Shown one piece after another: positions 29,313-39,289 of a stretch of DNA of 64,000 nt. The DNA is from Actinomyces glycerinitolerans (GTDB lineage: Bacteria > Actinomycetota > Actinomycetes > Actinomycetales > Actinomycetaceae), in contig NZ_FQTT01000001.1 of assembly GCF_900098745.1 (NCBI RefSeq), positions 403,280-467,279 on the forward strand. The letters are read 5' to 3'. The translations under genes were made by a program, and so were the position numbers. Below the pieces are notes generated by a model, which did not search any database, was not told the DNA's origin, and was given only the letters and a program-made list of their open reading frames with translations. Every line of letters starts with the position of its first letter. The stretch's first letter is position 1.

Positions 29313-31022
29313 TTACTCCGCCATGTAGCCGACGTCCTCCGGACGTGCGGTGGACAGGCCGAAGGCGCCGTAGTTGGCGAGGGTCTTCGGCACCGCACGG
29401 TAGTCCACGCGGGAGTAGATCGGGGTGACGGTGGCCAGTTCCCAGATCTTGGCGTCGGCCTGGTTGGCCAGCTCGATGCGCTTGTCCGGGTCCGCCTCGG
29501 TGGCCACCTGGCCAATGAGTTCCTGCAGCTCCGGGTCGGAGACACCGGAGTAGTTGGAGGCAGAGCCCTCGCCGTAGATCTGGCCGATATTGGCCATGGG
29601 GTATTGAGTACCCACCCAGGCAAAGGCCGTGATTTCGAACTGGCCGTCATGAAGACGAACGTTGAAGTCCTCAGGATTGGTGTCATCCATAACGATCTCC
29701 ACGCCGATCTCCGCCATATTGGCCTGCAGGATACGGCCCTCGGTGGCGGAGGTGGAGATGTCGGGCATGCGCAGGTACTTGATGGAGAGCTTCTGCCCGT
29801 CCTTCTCACGGAACTCGGCGCCCTCGGCCAGGGTCCAGCCGGCGGCCTCGAGATCGGCCGCCGCGGCCTCCGGGTCGTAGGCGTAGTCCCCGGTGTTGTC
29901 CGCGTAGCCCTCGTTATGAGGCATGAACAGATGGTTGCCGAGCTGCAGCTGGGAGGCCGGCACCGGCAGACCCTGCAAGTCGCCCTCGGTGATGGTGAGG
30001 CGGTCCATGCCCTTGACCAGGGCCTGGCGCACGGCCTGGTCGGCCAGGATGCCGGAGGAGCCGTTCATGGTGAAGTGGCGCCACTGCACGCCGTAGGCCT
30101 GGCGAATCTCACCGTCGGCGCGCTGGCTGCACTGGTCGTAGATGGCGGCGTCGATAATCGGATAGACATAGTCGATCTCGTTGTTGCCGAAGGCGGTACC
30201 GAGCTGGGAGGAGTCCATGGCCCGAAGGGTGATCTTGTCCAGCAGCGGGGCGTCGCCCCACCAGTTCGGATTGGGCTCCAGGGTGAGAACCTGCTTGGCG
30301 GAATCGGCATCCGTGACGAGGTAGGGGCCGGTCCAATAGTCGGTGACGGAGGCATCGGTCCAGGAGGAGAAGGTCTCCGCATCGGTGGTGAGCGACGCCG
30401 GAACGAGGGAGGCGTCCGAGAAAACACTCGACCAGTCAGGGAAAACGGCATCGAAGGTGACGATCATCTCGAACTCATCGGCACCGGCCTCAATGGACTC
30501 GATGTGATCCCAGCCGTCGGTGGACGCGACCACGGCGTTGAAGTCCTCGTTCTCACCGTTGCAGGCCTGCCAGCAGCCCTGATAGTCGGCCACCTGGATC
30601 GACTCGCCGCTGTTCCACTTGGCCTCGGGGTTGAGGTGCATGGTGATGACGGTCTTGCCGTCCACCTCCTCCTCGGTGTAGTCGAGGCAGAAGTTTTCGT
30701 TCACCTCGAAGGTGCCGTCTTCGTTGTAGATCCAGTTGCGCACGCCGGTGAAGCCCTGCAGGGTGGTGCCGTTGTCCCCGACGTTGCCGTCGATGTGCAG
30801 CGGGTTGTAGTTCGGGATCATGGCCTCGATCGGAATGCGGAACTCGCCGCCCTGCTGCAGGGCGGAGCGGTCCTGCGGGTTGATGTCCGCGGCAGCCAAC
30901 TCCACCGCGCCGGCAGAGGCACTGGCGGATGAGGAGGACGAGCCCCCGCCACAGGCGGCCAGGGCCGCCAGGGCGGCCGCCGAGGCGGTGCCCGAGAGGA
31001 AGAGACGACGGTTGATTTGCAT
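29313..31022 (-). CDS. oligopeptide ABC transporter substrate-binding lipoprotein
   Basis: 569-residue SBP_bac_5 (DppA/OppA-like) protein that captures peptides outside the cell. It starts at ATG 31022 with GGAG upstream and MQINRRLFLSGTASAAALAA then LAAC: a twin-arginine-like signal with a lipobox whose Cys becomes the lipid anchor. A Ser/Gly linker follows. The body carries family blocks NWIYNEDGTFEVNENF, LNPEAKWNSGESIQVADY and LTLEPNPNWWG. Fourth gene of an operon read on the minus strand: two permeases, the fused ATPase, then this gene after 160 bp. Confidence 0.94.
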   Translation of the reverse strand: MQINRRLFLSGTASAAALAALAACGGGSSSSSASASAGAVELAAADINPQDRSALQQGGEFRIPIEAMIPNYNPLHIDGNVGDNGTTLQGFTGVRNWIYNEDGTFEVNENFCLDYTEEEVDGKTVITMHLNPEAKWNSGESIQVADYQGCWQACNGENEDFNAVVASTDGWDHIESIEAGADEFEMIVTFDAVFPDWSSVFSDASLVPASLTTDAETFSSWTDASVTDYWTGPYLVTDADSAKQVLTLEPNPNWWGDAPLLDKITLRAMDSSQLGTAFGNNEIDYVYPIIDAAIYDQCSQRADGEIRQAYGVQWRHFTMNGSSGILADQAVRQALVKGMDRLTITEGDLQGLPVPASQLQLGNHLFMPHNEGYADNTGDYAYDPEAAAADLEAAGWTLAEGAEFREKDGQKLSIKYLRMPDISTSATEGRILQANMAEIGVEIVMDDTNPEDFNVRLHDGQFEITAFAWVGTQYPMANIGQIYGEGSASNYSGVSDPELQELIGQVATEADPDKRIELANQADAKIWELATVTPIYSRVDYRAVPKTLANYGAFGLSTARPEDVGYMAE

Positions 31023-31182
31023 TGGTGGTACTCCGTTTCTGGATCGGCTGAGCGGTTGTTGGCAAGCGGGACGCGTGAGGTGCCCGGCAGCTGTGAAAAC
31101 CATACGAGTGTTTCTGACACCTGTCTGATACTCGGATTGGCGTTGGCCGCCAAACCACACCGATCCGAGCACACCCGAAGGC

Positions 31183-33348
31183 TCAGAACACGCTGGCGTG
31201 CTCCGAGTAGTGGCAGGAGACCCGGTGGTCCTCCCCCATCGTGAAGAAGTCCGGAAGCCGGGTCAGGCAGGCCTCTCGCTGCTCATCGTCGAGCTCATTT
31301 GCGAACTTGGGGCAGCGAGTGCGGAAGGGACAGCCCGAGGGCGGGTTGGCCGGCGAGGGCAGATCGCCCTGCAGGATGATGCGGCTGCGGGTGCGTTCCT
31401 TAACCGGATCCGGAATCGGGATGGCGGAGAGCAGCGCCTGCGTGTAGGGGTGAGCCGGCGCGGAGAAGACCGCGTCAACGTCGCCGATCTCCACAATCCG
31501 CCCCAGGTACATGACCGCGACCCGGTCGGCGATGTGCCGCACCACGGACAGGTCGTGAGCCACGAAGAGATAGCTCAGCCCCAGGGTGGCGCGCAGCTCG
31601 TCGAGCAGGTTGATCACCCCGGCCTGGATGGAGACGTCCAGGGCGGAAACCGGCTCATCCAGCACCAACAGGCTCGGCTCCAGGGCCAGCGCCCGGGCAA
31701 TGCCGATGCGCTGGCGCTGCCCGCCGGAGAAGTTGCGCGGGTAGCGGTTGGCGTGGCTGGGTTCCAGGCCGACCAGCTGCATCAGTTCGGCCACCCGGTC
31801 GGCGATCTCCTGCTTGGGGCGTTTGAAGGCGCGCAGCGGCTCGGCGATCAGGTCGAACACCGGCAGGCGCGGGTCGAGCGAGGCCATCGGGTCCTGGAAG
31901 ACGATCTGCACGTCCTGACGCATCCGGCGACGCTCACCGCGTGACAGCTTGTCCGTCTGCTTGCCGAGCACCACGATCGTGCCGTGCTGGGGAGACTTGA
32001 GGTCCATGACCTCCAGCAGAGTGGTGCTCTTGCCGCAGCCGGACTCCCCCACCAGCGCCAGGGTCTCACCCTTGCGCACGTCGAAGGACACGTCCGCCAC
32101 GGCATGGACGGTGCCCACGCGGCGCTTGAAGACCGCACCCTTCATCAGCGGGAAGTCCTTTACCAGCTCGGTGACCCGCAGCACCTCCTCGCGCTGCTCA
32201 TGGGGCAGGTCGAGGGCCTCCGGCGTCTTGAGCTTGGGCACCGGGTAGATGTCCCGGTAGTTGAGGTTGTTCTTCTCGATCTCCGGGAAACGACGGCAGG
32301 CGGACAGCTGCGGGCGCGCGGGGGCGTCGTCTACGGCGTCGAGGCTGCCATCGGGGCGCACCGGTGCCAGGGCGGGCTCGCCGTCCAGGCAGGCGTCCTG
32401 CACCATGGGGCAGCGCGGGGCGAAGGGACAGCCGGTGGGCTCGGCCAGCAGCGACGGCGGGTTTCCCTCCAGGGTGGCCAGGGCGGAGTCCTTCTTGGCG
32501 TCCAGGCGGGGCAGCGCGCCGAGCAGACCGATCGTGTAGGGCATGCGGGGGCGGTAGAACACGTCGTCGACGTCGCCGGTCTCCACGATCCGGCCGGCGT
32601 ACATGACGCTGACCCGGTCGGCCATGCCGGCCACCACTCCCAGGTCGTGAGTGATCATGATGACGCCTGCGCCCGTCTCCTGCTTCGCGGTACGCAGCAC
32701 GTCCAGGATCTGCGCCTGAATAGTCACGTCCAGCGCGGTGGTGGGCTCGTCGGCGATGATCAGGTCGGGATCGTTGGCGATCGCGATGGCGATCACGGCG
32801 CGCTGACGCATACCGCCGGAGAACTCGTGCGGATAGGCGTTCACGCGCACGGTGGGGTTGGGAATACCCACCAGGTCCAGCAACTCGATGGCGCGTCGTT
32901 TCGCATCCTTGTCCGACATGCCGCGGTTGTGGATCTTCAGGGCCTCCACGATCTGCTGACCCACCGTGTACACCGGGGTGAGGGCGGATAGCGGGTCTTG
33001 GAAGACCATGGCGATCTGGGTGCCGCGAAGCTTCGACATGTATGCGTCTGAACGGCCCAGAAGCTCGGTGCCGTGCAGCTTGACCGAACCGGACACGGCA
33101 GCCGACTCGTCCAGCAGTCCCATGACGGCAGTGGAGGTCACCGACTTGCCCGAGCCCGACTCACCGACCAGGGCGAGCACCTCGCCGCGAGCCAGGTCCA
33201 GGTTGACGCCGCGCACGGCGTGCACCTGACCGTCCTCCGAGGGGAAGGTGACGCACAGGTCGCGGACCTCCAGCAGTGGGGCGGCGGCGGCCGGGTCGGG
33301 CAGAGCGTCGGATTCGAATGCGGGGGCCTGCTTGTGGGAGCGGCTCAT
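31183..33348 (-). CDS. oligopeptide ABC transporter, two ATPase domains fused (DppD-DppF type)
   Basis: 721 residues with two full ABC ATPases in one chain. Domain 1: Walker A GESGSGKS (about 61-68), signature FSGGMRQRA, Walker B LIIADEPTTALD, and the C-terminal oligopeptide domain with Cys motif GCPFAPRCPMVQDAC. Domain 2: Walker A GESGCGKS (about 431-438), signature FSGGQRQRIGIA, LLVLDEPVSALD, and GCPFRTRCPKF. The Cys clusters are normal for Dpp/Opp ATPases. Its start overlaps the stop of the permease gene (ATGA). Powers peptide import at the inner face of the membrane. Confidence 0.95.
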   Translation of the reverse strand: MSRSHKQAPAFESDALPDPAAAAPLLEVRDLCVTFPSEDGQVHAVRGVNLDLARGEVLALVGESGSGKSVTSTAVMGLLDESAAVSGSVKLHGTELLGRSDAYMSKLRGTQIAMVFQDPLSALTPVYTVGQQIVEALKIHNRGMSDKDAKRRAIELLDLVGIPNPTVRVNAYPHEFSGGMRQRAVIAIAIANDPDLIIADEPTTALDVTIQAQILDVLRTAKQETGAGVIMITHDLGVVAGMADRVSVMYAGRIVETGDVDDVFYRPRMPYTIGLLGALPRLDAKKDSALATLEGNPPSLLAEPTGCPFAPRCPMVQDACLDGEPALAPVRPDGSLDAVDDAPARPQLSACRRFPEIEKNNLNYRDIYPVPKLKTPEALDLPHEQREEVLRVTELVKDFPLMKGAVFKRRVGTVHAVADVSFDVRKGETLALVGESGCGKSTTLLEVMDLKSPQHGTIVVLGKQTDKLSRGERRRMRQDVQIVFQDPMASLDPRLPVFDLIAEPLRAFKRPKQEIADRVAELMQLVGLEPSHANRYPRNFSGGQRQRIGIARALALEPSLLVLDEPVSALDVSIQAGVINLLDELRATLGLSYLFVAHDLSVVRHIADRVAVMYLGRIVEIGDVDAVFSAPAHPYTQALLSAIPIPDPVKERTRSRIILQGDLPSPANPPSGCPFRTRCPKFANELDDEQREACLTRLPDFFTMGEDHRVSCHYSEHASVF

Positions 33349-34361
33349 GCCTGGCCTCCAGACTTAGACGAGGAATCGAGGGCGTCACGCACGCCGTCGC
33401 CAATGAGGTTTACGCACACCAGCATGACCATCAGCACCACGGCGGGGGCGATGAAGGCCCAGGGGTAGACGGCGACGTCACCCTGCGACTGCTGAATGAG
33501 CGTACCCAGGGAGGTGTTCGGGGGCTTCACGCCGAAGCCGAAGTAGGACAGCGTGGTCTCGCTCAGCACCGCGCTGGCAATGCCGAGCGTGGCGTCGATG
33601 ATGATGTAGGAGGAGACGTTGGGCAGGATGTGGCGGGCGATGATCCGCGGGGCGCTGACCCCCATGTAGCGGGCCGCCGTCACGTACTCCATGTTCCGCA
33701 CGGACAGCGTCATGGAACGGATGACGCGGGCGGTCAGCATCCAGCCGAATGCGGCCAGCAGAATAATGAACAGCGGAATCGAGCCCTTGGACTGGCCGGA
33801 GACCGACTGGGACACGATGGCGATGATCAGGAAGGAGGGCACCACCAGCAGCAGGTCGATGACCCACAGGGCGACCTTGTCGAACCAGCCGCCGAAGTAG
33901 GCGGCCGCACTGCCGACGATGGCAGCCACGCCGGTCTGGATCGCGGCCACACTCAGGCCAATGATCAGAGACTTGCGCAGGCCCTCGATCACCATGGCGA
34001 ACACGTCCGAGCCGTCCTTGGTGGTTCCCAGCCAGTGATCGGCGTTCGGGGGGACGTGGAAGGCGAGGAAATCGGGCTCGGTGTAGTGGTAGCGGGCGAT
34101 GTGCGGGCCGACGACGGCCAGCAGCACGATCAGGCCGAAGCCCACCAGGCCGCCCACGGCGCTCTTATTGCGGAAGAAGCGGCGGCGCAGGATCTGACCG
34201 CGGGTCAGGCGCGCGGTCTGCGCGGCGGAGTCGGCCATCTCCGGCGCATTGCCGGGAATGGCGGTCTCCAGGGAGGCGCCAGGCGCCGAGTCGGGGCCGA
34301 TGACCGAATCCGAGCGGCTGCTGCCGCCGGAGGTGCTGTCATTGCGGGACGCGTCTGCCAT
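33345..34361 (-). CDS. oligopeptide ABC transporter permease (DppC type)
   Basis: 338 residues. A Ser/Gly-rich N-terminal tail (about 45 residues) precedes about six membrane segments. The OppC_N region (GQILRRRFFRNKSAVGGLVG) and the coupling block EYVTAARYMGVSAPRIIARH, which docks on the ATPase, are clear. The gene overlaps the ATPase gene by four bases and starts one base after its partner permease ends. Confidence 0.94.
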   Translation of the reverse strand: MADASRNDSTSGGSSRSDSVIGPDSAPGASLETAIPGNAPEMADSAAQTARLTRGQILRRRFFRNKSAVGGLVGFGLIVLLAVVGPHIARYHYTEPDFLAFHVPPNADHWLGTTKDGSDVFAMVIEGLRKSLIIGLSVAAIQTGVAAIVGSAAAYFGGWFDKVALWVIDLLLVVPSFLIIAIVSQSVSGQSKGSIPLFIILLAAFGWMLTARVIRSMTLSVRNMEYVTAARYMGVSAPRIIARHILPNVSSYIIIDATLGIASAVLSETTLSYFGFGVKPPNTSLGTLIQQSQGDVAVYPWAFIAPAVVLMVMLVCVNLIGDGVRDALDSSSKSGGQA

Positions 34362-34362
34362 T

Positions 34363-35322
34363 TCAGCTCACCCTCACGCGGGGGTCGATGACGGCCACGA
34401 GGACGTCTGACAAGAGGGCGCCTATCAGCGTCATCATTCCGGAGAAGGCGACCACGGCTACGGTGCCGTTGATGTCGAAGGTGGAGATCGAGGTGACGGC
34501 GTACTCGCCCATACCGTGCCAGGTGAAAACGGTCTCCGTGATGGAGGCGCCTACGAACATGGTGGCCAGAGCGAAGGCGAAGTAGGTGCCCATGGGGATC
34601 AGCGAGGTGCGCAACGCGTGACGGGTGATGGCCTGGCGCTTGCGCAGTCCCTTGGCGCGTGCGGTGCGCACATAGTCGGCGCCGAGGGTGTCGAGCATGA
34701 GGTTGCGCTGGTAGCGCGAGTAGGTAGCGATGCCCGTAAGCGACATGGAAATGGTCGGCAGCAGCAGGTGTTGGGCGCGACCGACGAAGCCGGAGCCCTC
34801 GCCGACGAACTCGAAGACCTGCCCGCCCAGGGCGGCATTGGCCTTGATGGCCCCGAGTTTGAGGAACAGGGCGATGACCATGACCGGCGTGGAGAAGACG
34901 ATCAGGCACAGCACCGTGATGATGCGGTCCGCGGCGGAGTACTGCTTGGTGGCGGTCCAGGCGCCCAGCGCCGTGCCGACGCCCATACCGATGAGGGAGC
35001 CGAGGAAGACCAGCCGCACCGATACCCACATGCGGCGGGCAACGATGGCATTGACGGATTCACCCTTGGGGGTCTTGCCCCAGTCCCACTCGGTGAGCAC
35101 GCCCGTGGCCCAAATCTTGAACCGATCCAGGACCGGATCATTGGGGTTGATGTTATAGGACGTGAGTGTGGCGTAAATGCCGTCCCAGTTGAGCTTGGTA
35201 TTGCTCAGGTCATACAACCCGAGTGGGTTGAGCTGCGTCGCGGCGAGGAAATACGCCAAGACGGTCGCTATGACCAACAGGATCGCGTAGTTCGCAAGCC
35301 TGCGCATTAGGTACGGAAACAT
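34363..35322 (-). CDS. oligopeptide ABC transporter permease (DppB type)
   Basis: 319 residues, about six membrane segments; starts with LMRRLANYAILLVIATVLAY as usual for DppB/OppB. The coupling loop DYVRTARAKGLRKRQAITRH is canonical. It carries a longer external region after the first helix (NPLGLYDLSNTKLNWDGIYA) than minimal DppB proteins. First gene of the four-gene importer operon on the minus strand. Confidence 0.94.
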   Translation of the reverse strand: MFPYLMRRLANYAILLVIATVLAYFLAATQLNPLGLYDLSNTKLNWDGIYATLTSYNINPNDPVLDRFKIWATGVLTEWDWGKTPKGESVNAIVARRMWVSVRLVFLGSLIGMGVGTALGAWTATKQYSAADRIITVLCLIVFSTPVMVIALFLKLGAIKANAALGGQVFEFVGEGSGFVGRAQHLLLPTISMSLTGIATYSRYQRNLMLDTLGADYVRTARAKGLRKRQAITRHALRTSLIPMGTYFAFALATMFVGASITETVFTWHGMGEYAVTSISTFDINGTVAVVAFSGMMTLIGALLSDVLVAVIDPRVRVS

Positions 35323-35736
35323 GCGGTCTTCTCTTTGGCGGGCCGCCGGAGGGCCGGGCCCCGCGTGGGAGCCGATTCCGGTGCGGCTACGGACATTGCC
35401 GCCCAGACACAGCCACCCGCGGGCGACCTTGGGACCGAACGGACCGTCTCACGATACCCGCATTTGGAAACACGCCTTACACCCCGGACGTCAAGGCCGG
35501 GGCTATGTCCAACGATGGGCGGCGCAGAACCGGCCACTACCGGCCGCGCAAGTAACCTCCGCCACATTCCTGCCGCTGGGCAGGCAGTAGGCCCCGGACT
35601 CGAACACTCGCAGGTGAGTCCGCCCGCCCGCTCCGGGGATCCGCGAGCGCCAGCCGCCGTGAAACACCGCCTGGGCGCGAGGCCGCGGCGTATGCCCACC
35701 ACCACGGGCAGGCACACGCCGTCGTCGGGCGAAACC
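35323..35736. other. 414-bp intergenic region, nothing recognisable
   Basis: Between the start of the ABC importer operon and the end of the BASS transporter gene, both minus strand. It should hold the operon promoter, but I see no convincing -35/-10, riboswitch-like structure or small gene. The long open frames are GC artefacts. Confidence 0.5.
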
Positions 35737-36738
35737 TCAGTTGGCGGCGCGGGCATCCCGGCGGCGGAACAGGGCCGCGACCACGGCGCCGGAGAGGTTG
35801 TGCCAGATGGAGAAGACCGCTCCGGGCAGGGCGGCCTCCGCGCTGAAGTACTGGGCGGCGAGCCCGGCGGCCAGGCCGGAGTTCTGCATGCCGACCTCAA
35901 TGGCGGTGGTGCGCGAGGCCTTCTCGTCGTGGCTGGTCACCCGGCCGATCAGGTAGCCGAGCAGGTAACCCAGGCAGTTGTGCAGGGCGACCACCAGCAG
36001 CACCAGCGCTCCGGCGGAGGCGATCTTGTCGGCAGAACCGGAGACCACGGCGATCACCACGTAGCAGATGCCGAGCACGGAGATCCAGGGCATCGCGGGC
36101 AGCAGCGGCTCCACGAAGCGGCCCAGGAAGGCACGAATCAGCAGGCCGCCGATGACGGGCACCAGCACGATCTTCACGATCGACATGGCCATGGAGCCGG
36201 CGTCGACGGGCATGTACTGGCCCGCGAGCCACTGGGTGAGCAGGGGCGTGAGCAGCGGGGCCAGCAGCGTAGAGATCGAGGTCATGGTCACCGAAAGCGC
36301 CACATCACCGCGGGAGAGGTAGGAGATGACGTTGGAGGAGGTGCCGCCGGGGGCGCAGCCGACCAGGATGACGCCGGCGGCCAGGGCCGGGTCCAGTTGG
36401 AAGATGCGGGTCAGGGTCCAGGCGATGAGGGGCATGACCACGAACTGGGCGGCCACTCCCACCAGCACCGGCAGGGGGCGGCGCACCACCAGGGCGAAGT
36501 CGGGGACCGTCAGAGTCAGGCCCATGCCGAACATGATGATGCCCAGGGCGTAGTTGGTGCCGGCGGACAGCGGACTGAGCGCCTCGGGGGCAAGCATCGC
36601 GGCGGCGAAGGCCAGCAGGATCAGCAAGGGGAAGACCGTGACGGCGATGTAGGCCGAGCGGTCCTCGTCGTTGCGGCGGGGAGCCGGCGTCGGGTCGGCG
36701 GGTTGGGAGGAACTAGGGGTTTGCGCTGGGGAGGTCAT
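35737..36738 (-). CDS. bile acid:sodium symporter (BASS) family transporter
   Basis: 333 residues, about nine to ten membrane helices after a Pro/Ser-rich cytosolic tail. Diagnostic blocks: NYALGIIMFGMGLTLTVPDF, GVILVGCAPGGTSSNVISYL (Na+-site region with the crossing helix) and TTAIEVGMQNSGLAAGLA. BASS members carry out Na+-coupled uptake of organic anions such as bile acids, keto acids or pantoate; the substrate cannot be assigned. AGGACTGAACC precedes the ATG. The bioY gene lies just upstream on the same strand. Confidence 0.92.
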   Translation of the reverse strand: MTSPAQTPSSSQPADPTPAPRRNDEDRSAYIAVTVFPLLILLAFAAAMLAPEALSPLSAGTNYALGIIMFGMGLTLTVPDFALVVRRPLPVLVGVAAQFVVMPLIAWTLTRIFQLDPALAAGVILVGCAPGGTSSNVISYLSRGDVALSVTMTSISTLLAPLLTPLLTQWLAGQYMPVDAGSMAMSIVKIVLVPVIGGLLIRAFLGRFVEPLLPAMPWISVLGICYVVIAVVSGSADKIASAGALVLLVVALHNCLGYLLGYLIGRVTSHDEKASRTTAIEVGMQNSGLAAGLAAQYFSAEAALPGAVFSIWHNLSGAVVAALFRRRDARAAN

Positions 36739-36804
36739 GGTTCAGTCCTATCGCTGCCGACCGGATTGCGAATGGCCGGTCTCAGGATCCGGGAGTGGGG
36801 CGAG

Positions 36805-37398
36805 TCAGCGCAGGGCCGCCGGGCGGACCACGAGGGCGGCCGCGAAGGACTTCAGCAGGTCACCCACCACGAACGGCGCCAGCCCCATGACGAACACCGC
36901 GTTCCACGGCGCGCCGGTTGCGGCCTTGAGCCACAGCAGGCCGGGCACGTACACCAGCGCGGAGGCGGCGAGCATGAGTCCCACGCGCACCGCCGCCGCC
37001 CGCAGGACCGCCGGCGTACCGCGGCCCACGGCGACCGTTCCGGCGCGGCCGGCGAGCAGCGCGGCGAGCCCGTAGCCGAGCACGTACCCGAAGGAGGCGG
37101 TGATACCGCCGCTCCAGCCCGCGAGCACCGGGGCTCCGAGGGCGGCCGCCGCGGCGAGCAGGGCCACGGCCGCCAGGCCGCGCCGGGAGCCGAGCACGCC
37201 GCCCACGCCGAGGGCGGCCAGTGTGCCGAGGGTGACCGGCACCGGGGTGAAGGGCAGTGGCAGGGCGATCTGACCGATCAGGGCGATGGCGGCGGCGCCA
37301 CCGATGATGAGCGCCGCCTCGCGGGCGACGCGGCGGGCCAGGGGCACCGCGGCGGGAGCGGTGTTGGAGCGGACGGCAGGGCGCATGTTTGTGCTCAT
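36805..37398 (-). CDS. bioY: biotin transporter substrate-binding subunit BioY
   Basis: 197 residues, about six hydrophobic helices. The BioY landmarks are present: the IALPLPFTPVPVTLGTLAAL loop, SRRGLAAVALLAAAAALGAP, and FGYVLGYGLAA. BioY is the S-component of ECF biotin uptake and can act alone or with EcfA/EcfT; no bioM/bioN genes adjoin it here. The chosen ATG at 37398 gives the normal N-terminus. No BirA box was found upstream. Confidence 0.93.
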   Translation of the reverse strand: MSTNMRPAVRSNTAPAAVPLARRVAREAALIIGGAAAIALIGQIALPLPFTPVPVTLGTLAALGVGGVLGSRRGLAAVALLAAAAALGAPVLAGWSGGITASFGYVLGYGLAALLAGRAGTVAVGRGTPAVLRAAAVRVGLMLAASALVYVPGLLWLKAATGAPWNAVFVMGLAPFVVGDLLKSFAAALVVRPAALR

Positions 37399-37601
37399 GC
37401 CACCACCGTAGAGGTGCGAGGGCCCGCAACGCACCGCCGTTTGCCGCCCGGATCCGCGAGCGCAACTTGTGGGATTCCTCCAATTCCCTATTAATGGCTA
37501 GCCCACGCGTCAAAGGCCTTCCCCACTCGCCCGTGCAACCGCCGCTTACACGCCCACGCCGGTACCCGCGGCACACCGCGGCCGCTAGACGAGGTACGCC
37601 T

Positions 37602-37724
37602 GTCACGGAATGCACCACTTTCAACCGCAACCGCCCCTGGCGCGCCGCATCGAGTCGCATGATTCTGCGGTGAGCGCGGAGCCCCCCTCAGGAAGCAGAC
37701 GCAGAAAGAGGTGCATTCCATGAC
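37602..37724. repeat. 123-bp element with 21-bp inverted ends
   Basis: GTCACGGAATGCACCACTTTC at 37602-37622, less its final base when compared in 20-base blocks, is mirrored by 37704-37724 (19 of 21 positions pair). The interior is unrelated to the copy A/B/C repeat. It sits between bioY and the Tat lipoprotein gene. It could be a one-copy MITE-like element or a long-range stem. No target duplication seen. Confidence 0.5.
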
Positions 37725-37780
37725 AAGTGCCGGCCTCAAGCGCGCCGCACACGCCGCAAGGGGCCCTGCGAACCGTGGCC

Positions 37781-39109
37781 TCAGGAGACGGTGACGTCGC
37801 CGGAGGTGGTGCCGGTGGCGGCGCCCCCGTTGATGGTGTTGACGGTGATGGCGGAGGTGCTCCCGGCGGTGATGGCGCCATCGAAGCTGGTTGCGTCCAG
37901 GGTGAGGGTCAGGGTGCCGCCGTTGGAGCCGGAGTTGCCCCAGCGGTCCTCGTCGGCGGTTGCCAGGCCGCCGGCGGTCTCCAGCGTGCAGCCGGTGAGT
38001 GTGGCCTCGGCGGTGGTGTTGGTGACGTAGAGGATGGGCACGTCCCGGCTGCAGGTCAGCCTGACGTCGGTGAGCGCGAGGGTGGAGGTCTCGGTGGCGG
38101 CGTCGGAGTCGGCGGCGTCCCCGGACATGGACTGGTACAGCATGACGCCGGCGGTCTCCGAGTCGGTGGTGAACGTCGAGTCGGAGACGGTGGCGTGGTT
38201 CTTGCCCTCGACCACGATCGCCTGCCCCTGGCCGGAGGTGCCGGTCAGGCCGGAGACGGTGATCTCACCGGTGGAGTAGATGCAGGGCGAGCCGTCGCCG
38301 GCGGTGGTGAAGGTGTTCGTGCCGTCCACCGTCACGGTGCCGGAGCCGCGATCGGTGGCAACGGCGGCGCAGTGGGCGCCCTCGGTGGTGATGGTCAGGT
38401 TGGCGGCGGTGATGGTGCCCGCGTAGGTGGCGTGCAGGCCGCGGGAGGACTCGCCGGTGGTGTTGATGGCGCTGGCGGTGACCTCGGCCGTGGCGCCGCC
38501 GGTGGCGACGACGGCGTTGGCGCCGGAGGCGTCGGTGGTCAGCGTGGTCTGGTCGATACTGGCGCTGCTGCCCTCACCGACCACCACGATCGCGGAGTTG
38601 AGCCCGTAGAAGCTGTAGGAGTCATCCACGCCGTGCTCGCCGTCGGTGGAGGCGTCGCCCGACTTGTTGACGCGGGCGTTGGTGACGGTGAGGCTGCCGC
38701 CGTTGACGACCAGGAAGACGGTCTCGTCGCCGCTGGCGGATTCGAAGGTGCCGCCGTCGATGGTGGCCGCGATGCCGTCGACGAGGTAGGCGCCGCTCAG
38801 GGTGATCTCCTTGTCGCCGATCGAGCCGGTCCAGGAACCGCTCGACAGGGCGGTGTTGGACTCGGAGGCCTCGTGGTACTCCGGGCCGACGGAGGCCTCC
38901 ACGTCGGCGGCGGTGGCGGCGGTGTCCGCATCGGCGGCCGTCTCGGTGGTGGCTGTGGCGGTGGAGGCGGAGTCGTTGGAGGGGCCGCAGGCCGTCAGCA
39001 CACCGACCGTGGCCAGGCCGAGTCCGCCCAGCAGCACGGAGCGGCGCCGCATGTAGAAGCGGTCGTCGTCGAGGTCGGTGGTGTATTCGGTGGTACGGCT
39101 GAAACGCAT
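37781..39109 (-). CDS. Tat-exported lipoprotein with predicted beta-helix, adhesin-like
   Basis: 442 residues from ATG 39109 (AAGGAGATCCCC upstream). MRRRSVLLGGLGLATVGV then LTACG is a twin-arginine signal with a lipobox. After an Ala/Thr/Asp linker the body is a run of short beta-strand repeats rich in Ser, Thr, Gly and Asn (for example AIVVVGEGSSASIDQTTLTT, GTITAANLTITTEG), as in right-handed parallel beta-helix proteins. No catalytic signature is evident. Probably surface-displayed; adhesion or glycan binding is speculation. Monocistronic. Confidence 0.85.
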   Translation of the reverse strand: MRFSRTTEYTTDLDDDRFYMRRRSVLLGGLGLATVGVLTACGPSNDSASTATATTETAADADTAATAADVEASVGPEYHEASESNTALSSGSWTGSIGDKEITLSGAYLVDGIAATIDGGTFESASGDETVFLVVNGGSLTVTNARVNKSGDASTDGEHGVDDSYSFYGLNSAIVVVGEGSSASIDQTTLTTDASGANAVVATGGATAEVTASAINTTGESSRGLHATYAGTITAANLTITTEGAHCAAVATDRGSGTVTVDGTNTFTTAGDGSPCIYSTGEITVSGLTGTSGQGQAIVVEGKNHATVSDSTFTTDSETAGVMLYQSMSGDAADSDAATETSTLALTDVRLTCSRDVPILYVTNTTAEATLTGCTLETAGGLATADEDRWGNSGSNGGTLTLTLDATSFDGAITAGSTSAITVNTINGGAATGTTSGDVTVS

Positions 39110-39289
39110 GGGGATCTCCTTCAGGTGTGCTGCCGTTACCCGACGACGGTGCGCATGTTCCACCGCCGCCGCGGCATCGGCTTGCTGGTCGCCGACCAGT
39201 CTGGTGACCCCGTTTATGTGCCACCTGTGTACCCCGTAGGGCTCCGGCGTGAATGCCACGAGGCTGCAGCGCTGCGCTAGCGTGCGGGC

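Noticed and set aside
35335..37494. 719-residue open frame on the plus strand
   Set aside because: Antisense to the BASS and BioY genes; His/Gly/Gln-rich shadow of high-GC coding sequence.
37720..37794. 24-residue basic frame starting in the right end of the 123-bp element
   Set aside because: Very short, no conserved feature, and it overlaps the lipoprotein gene's 3' end; kept only as a curiosity.
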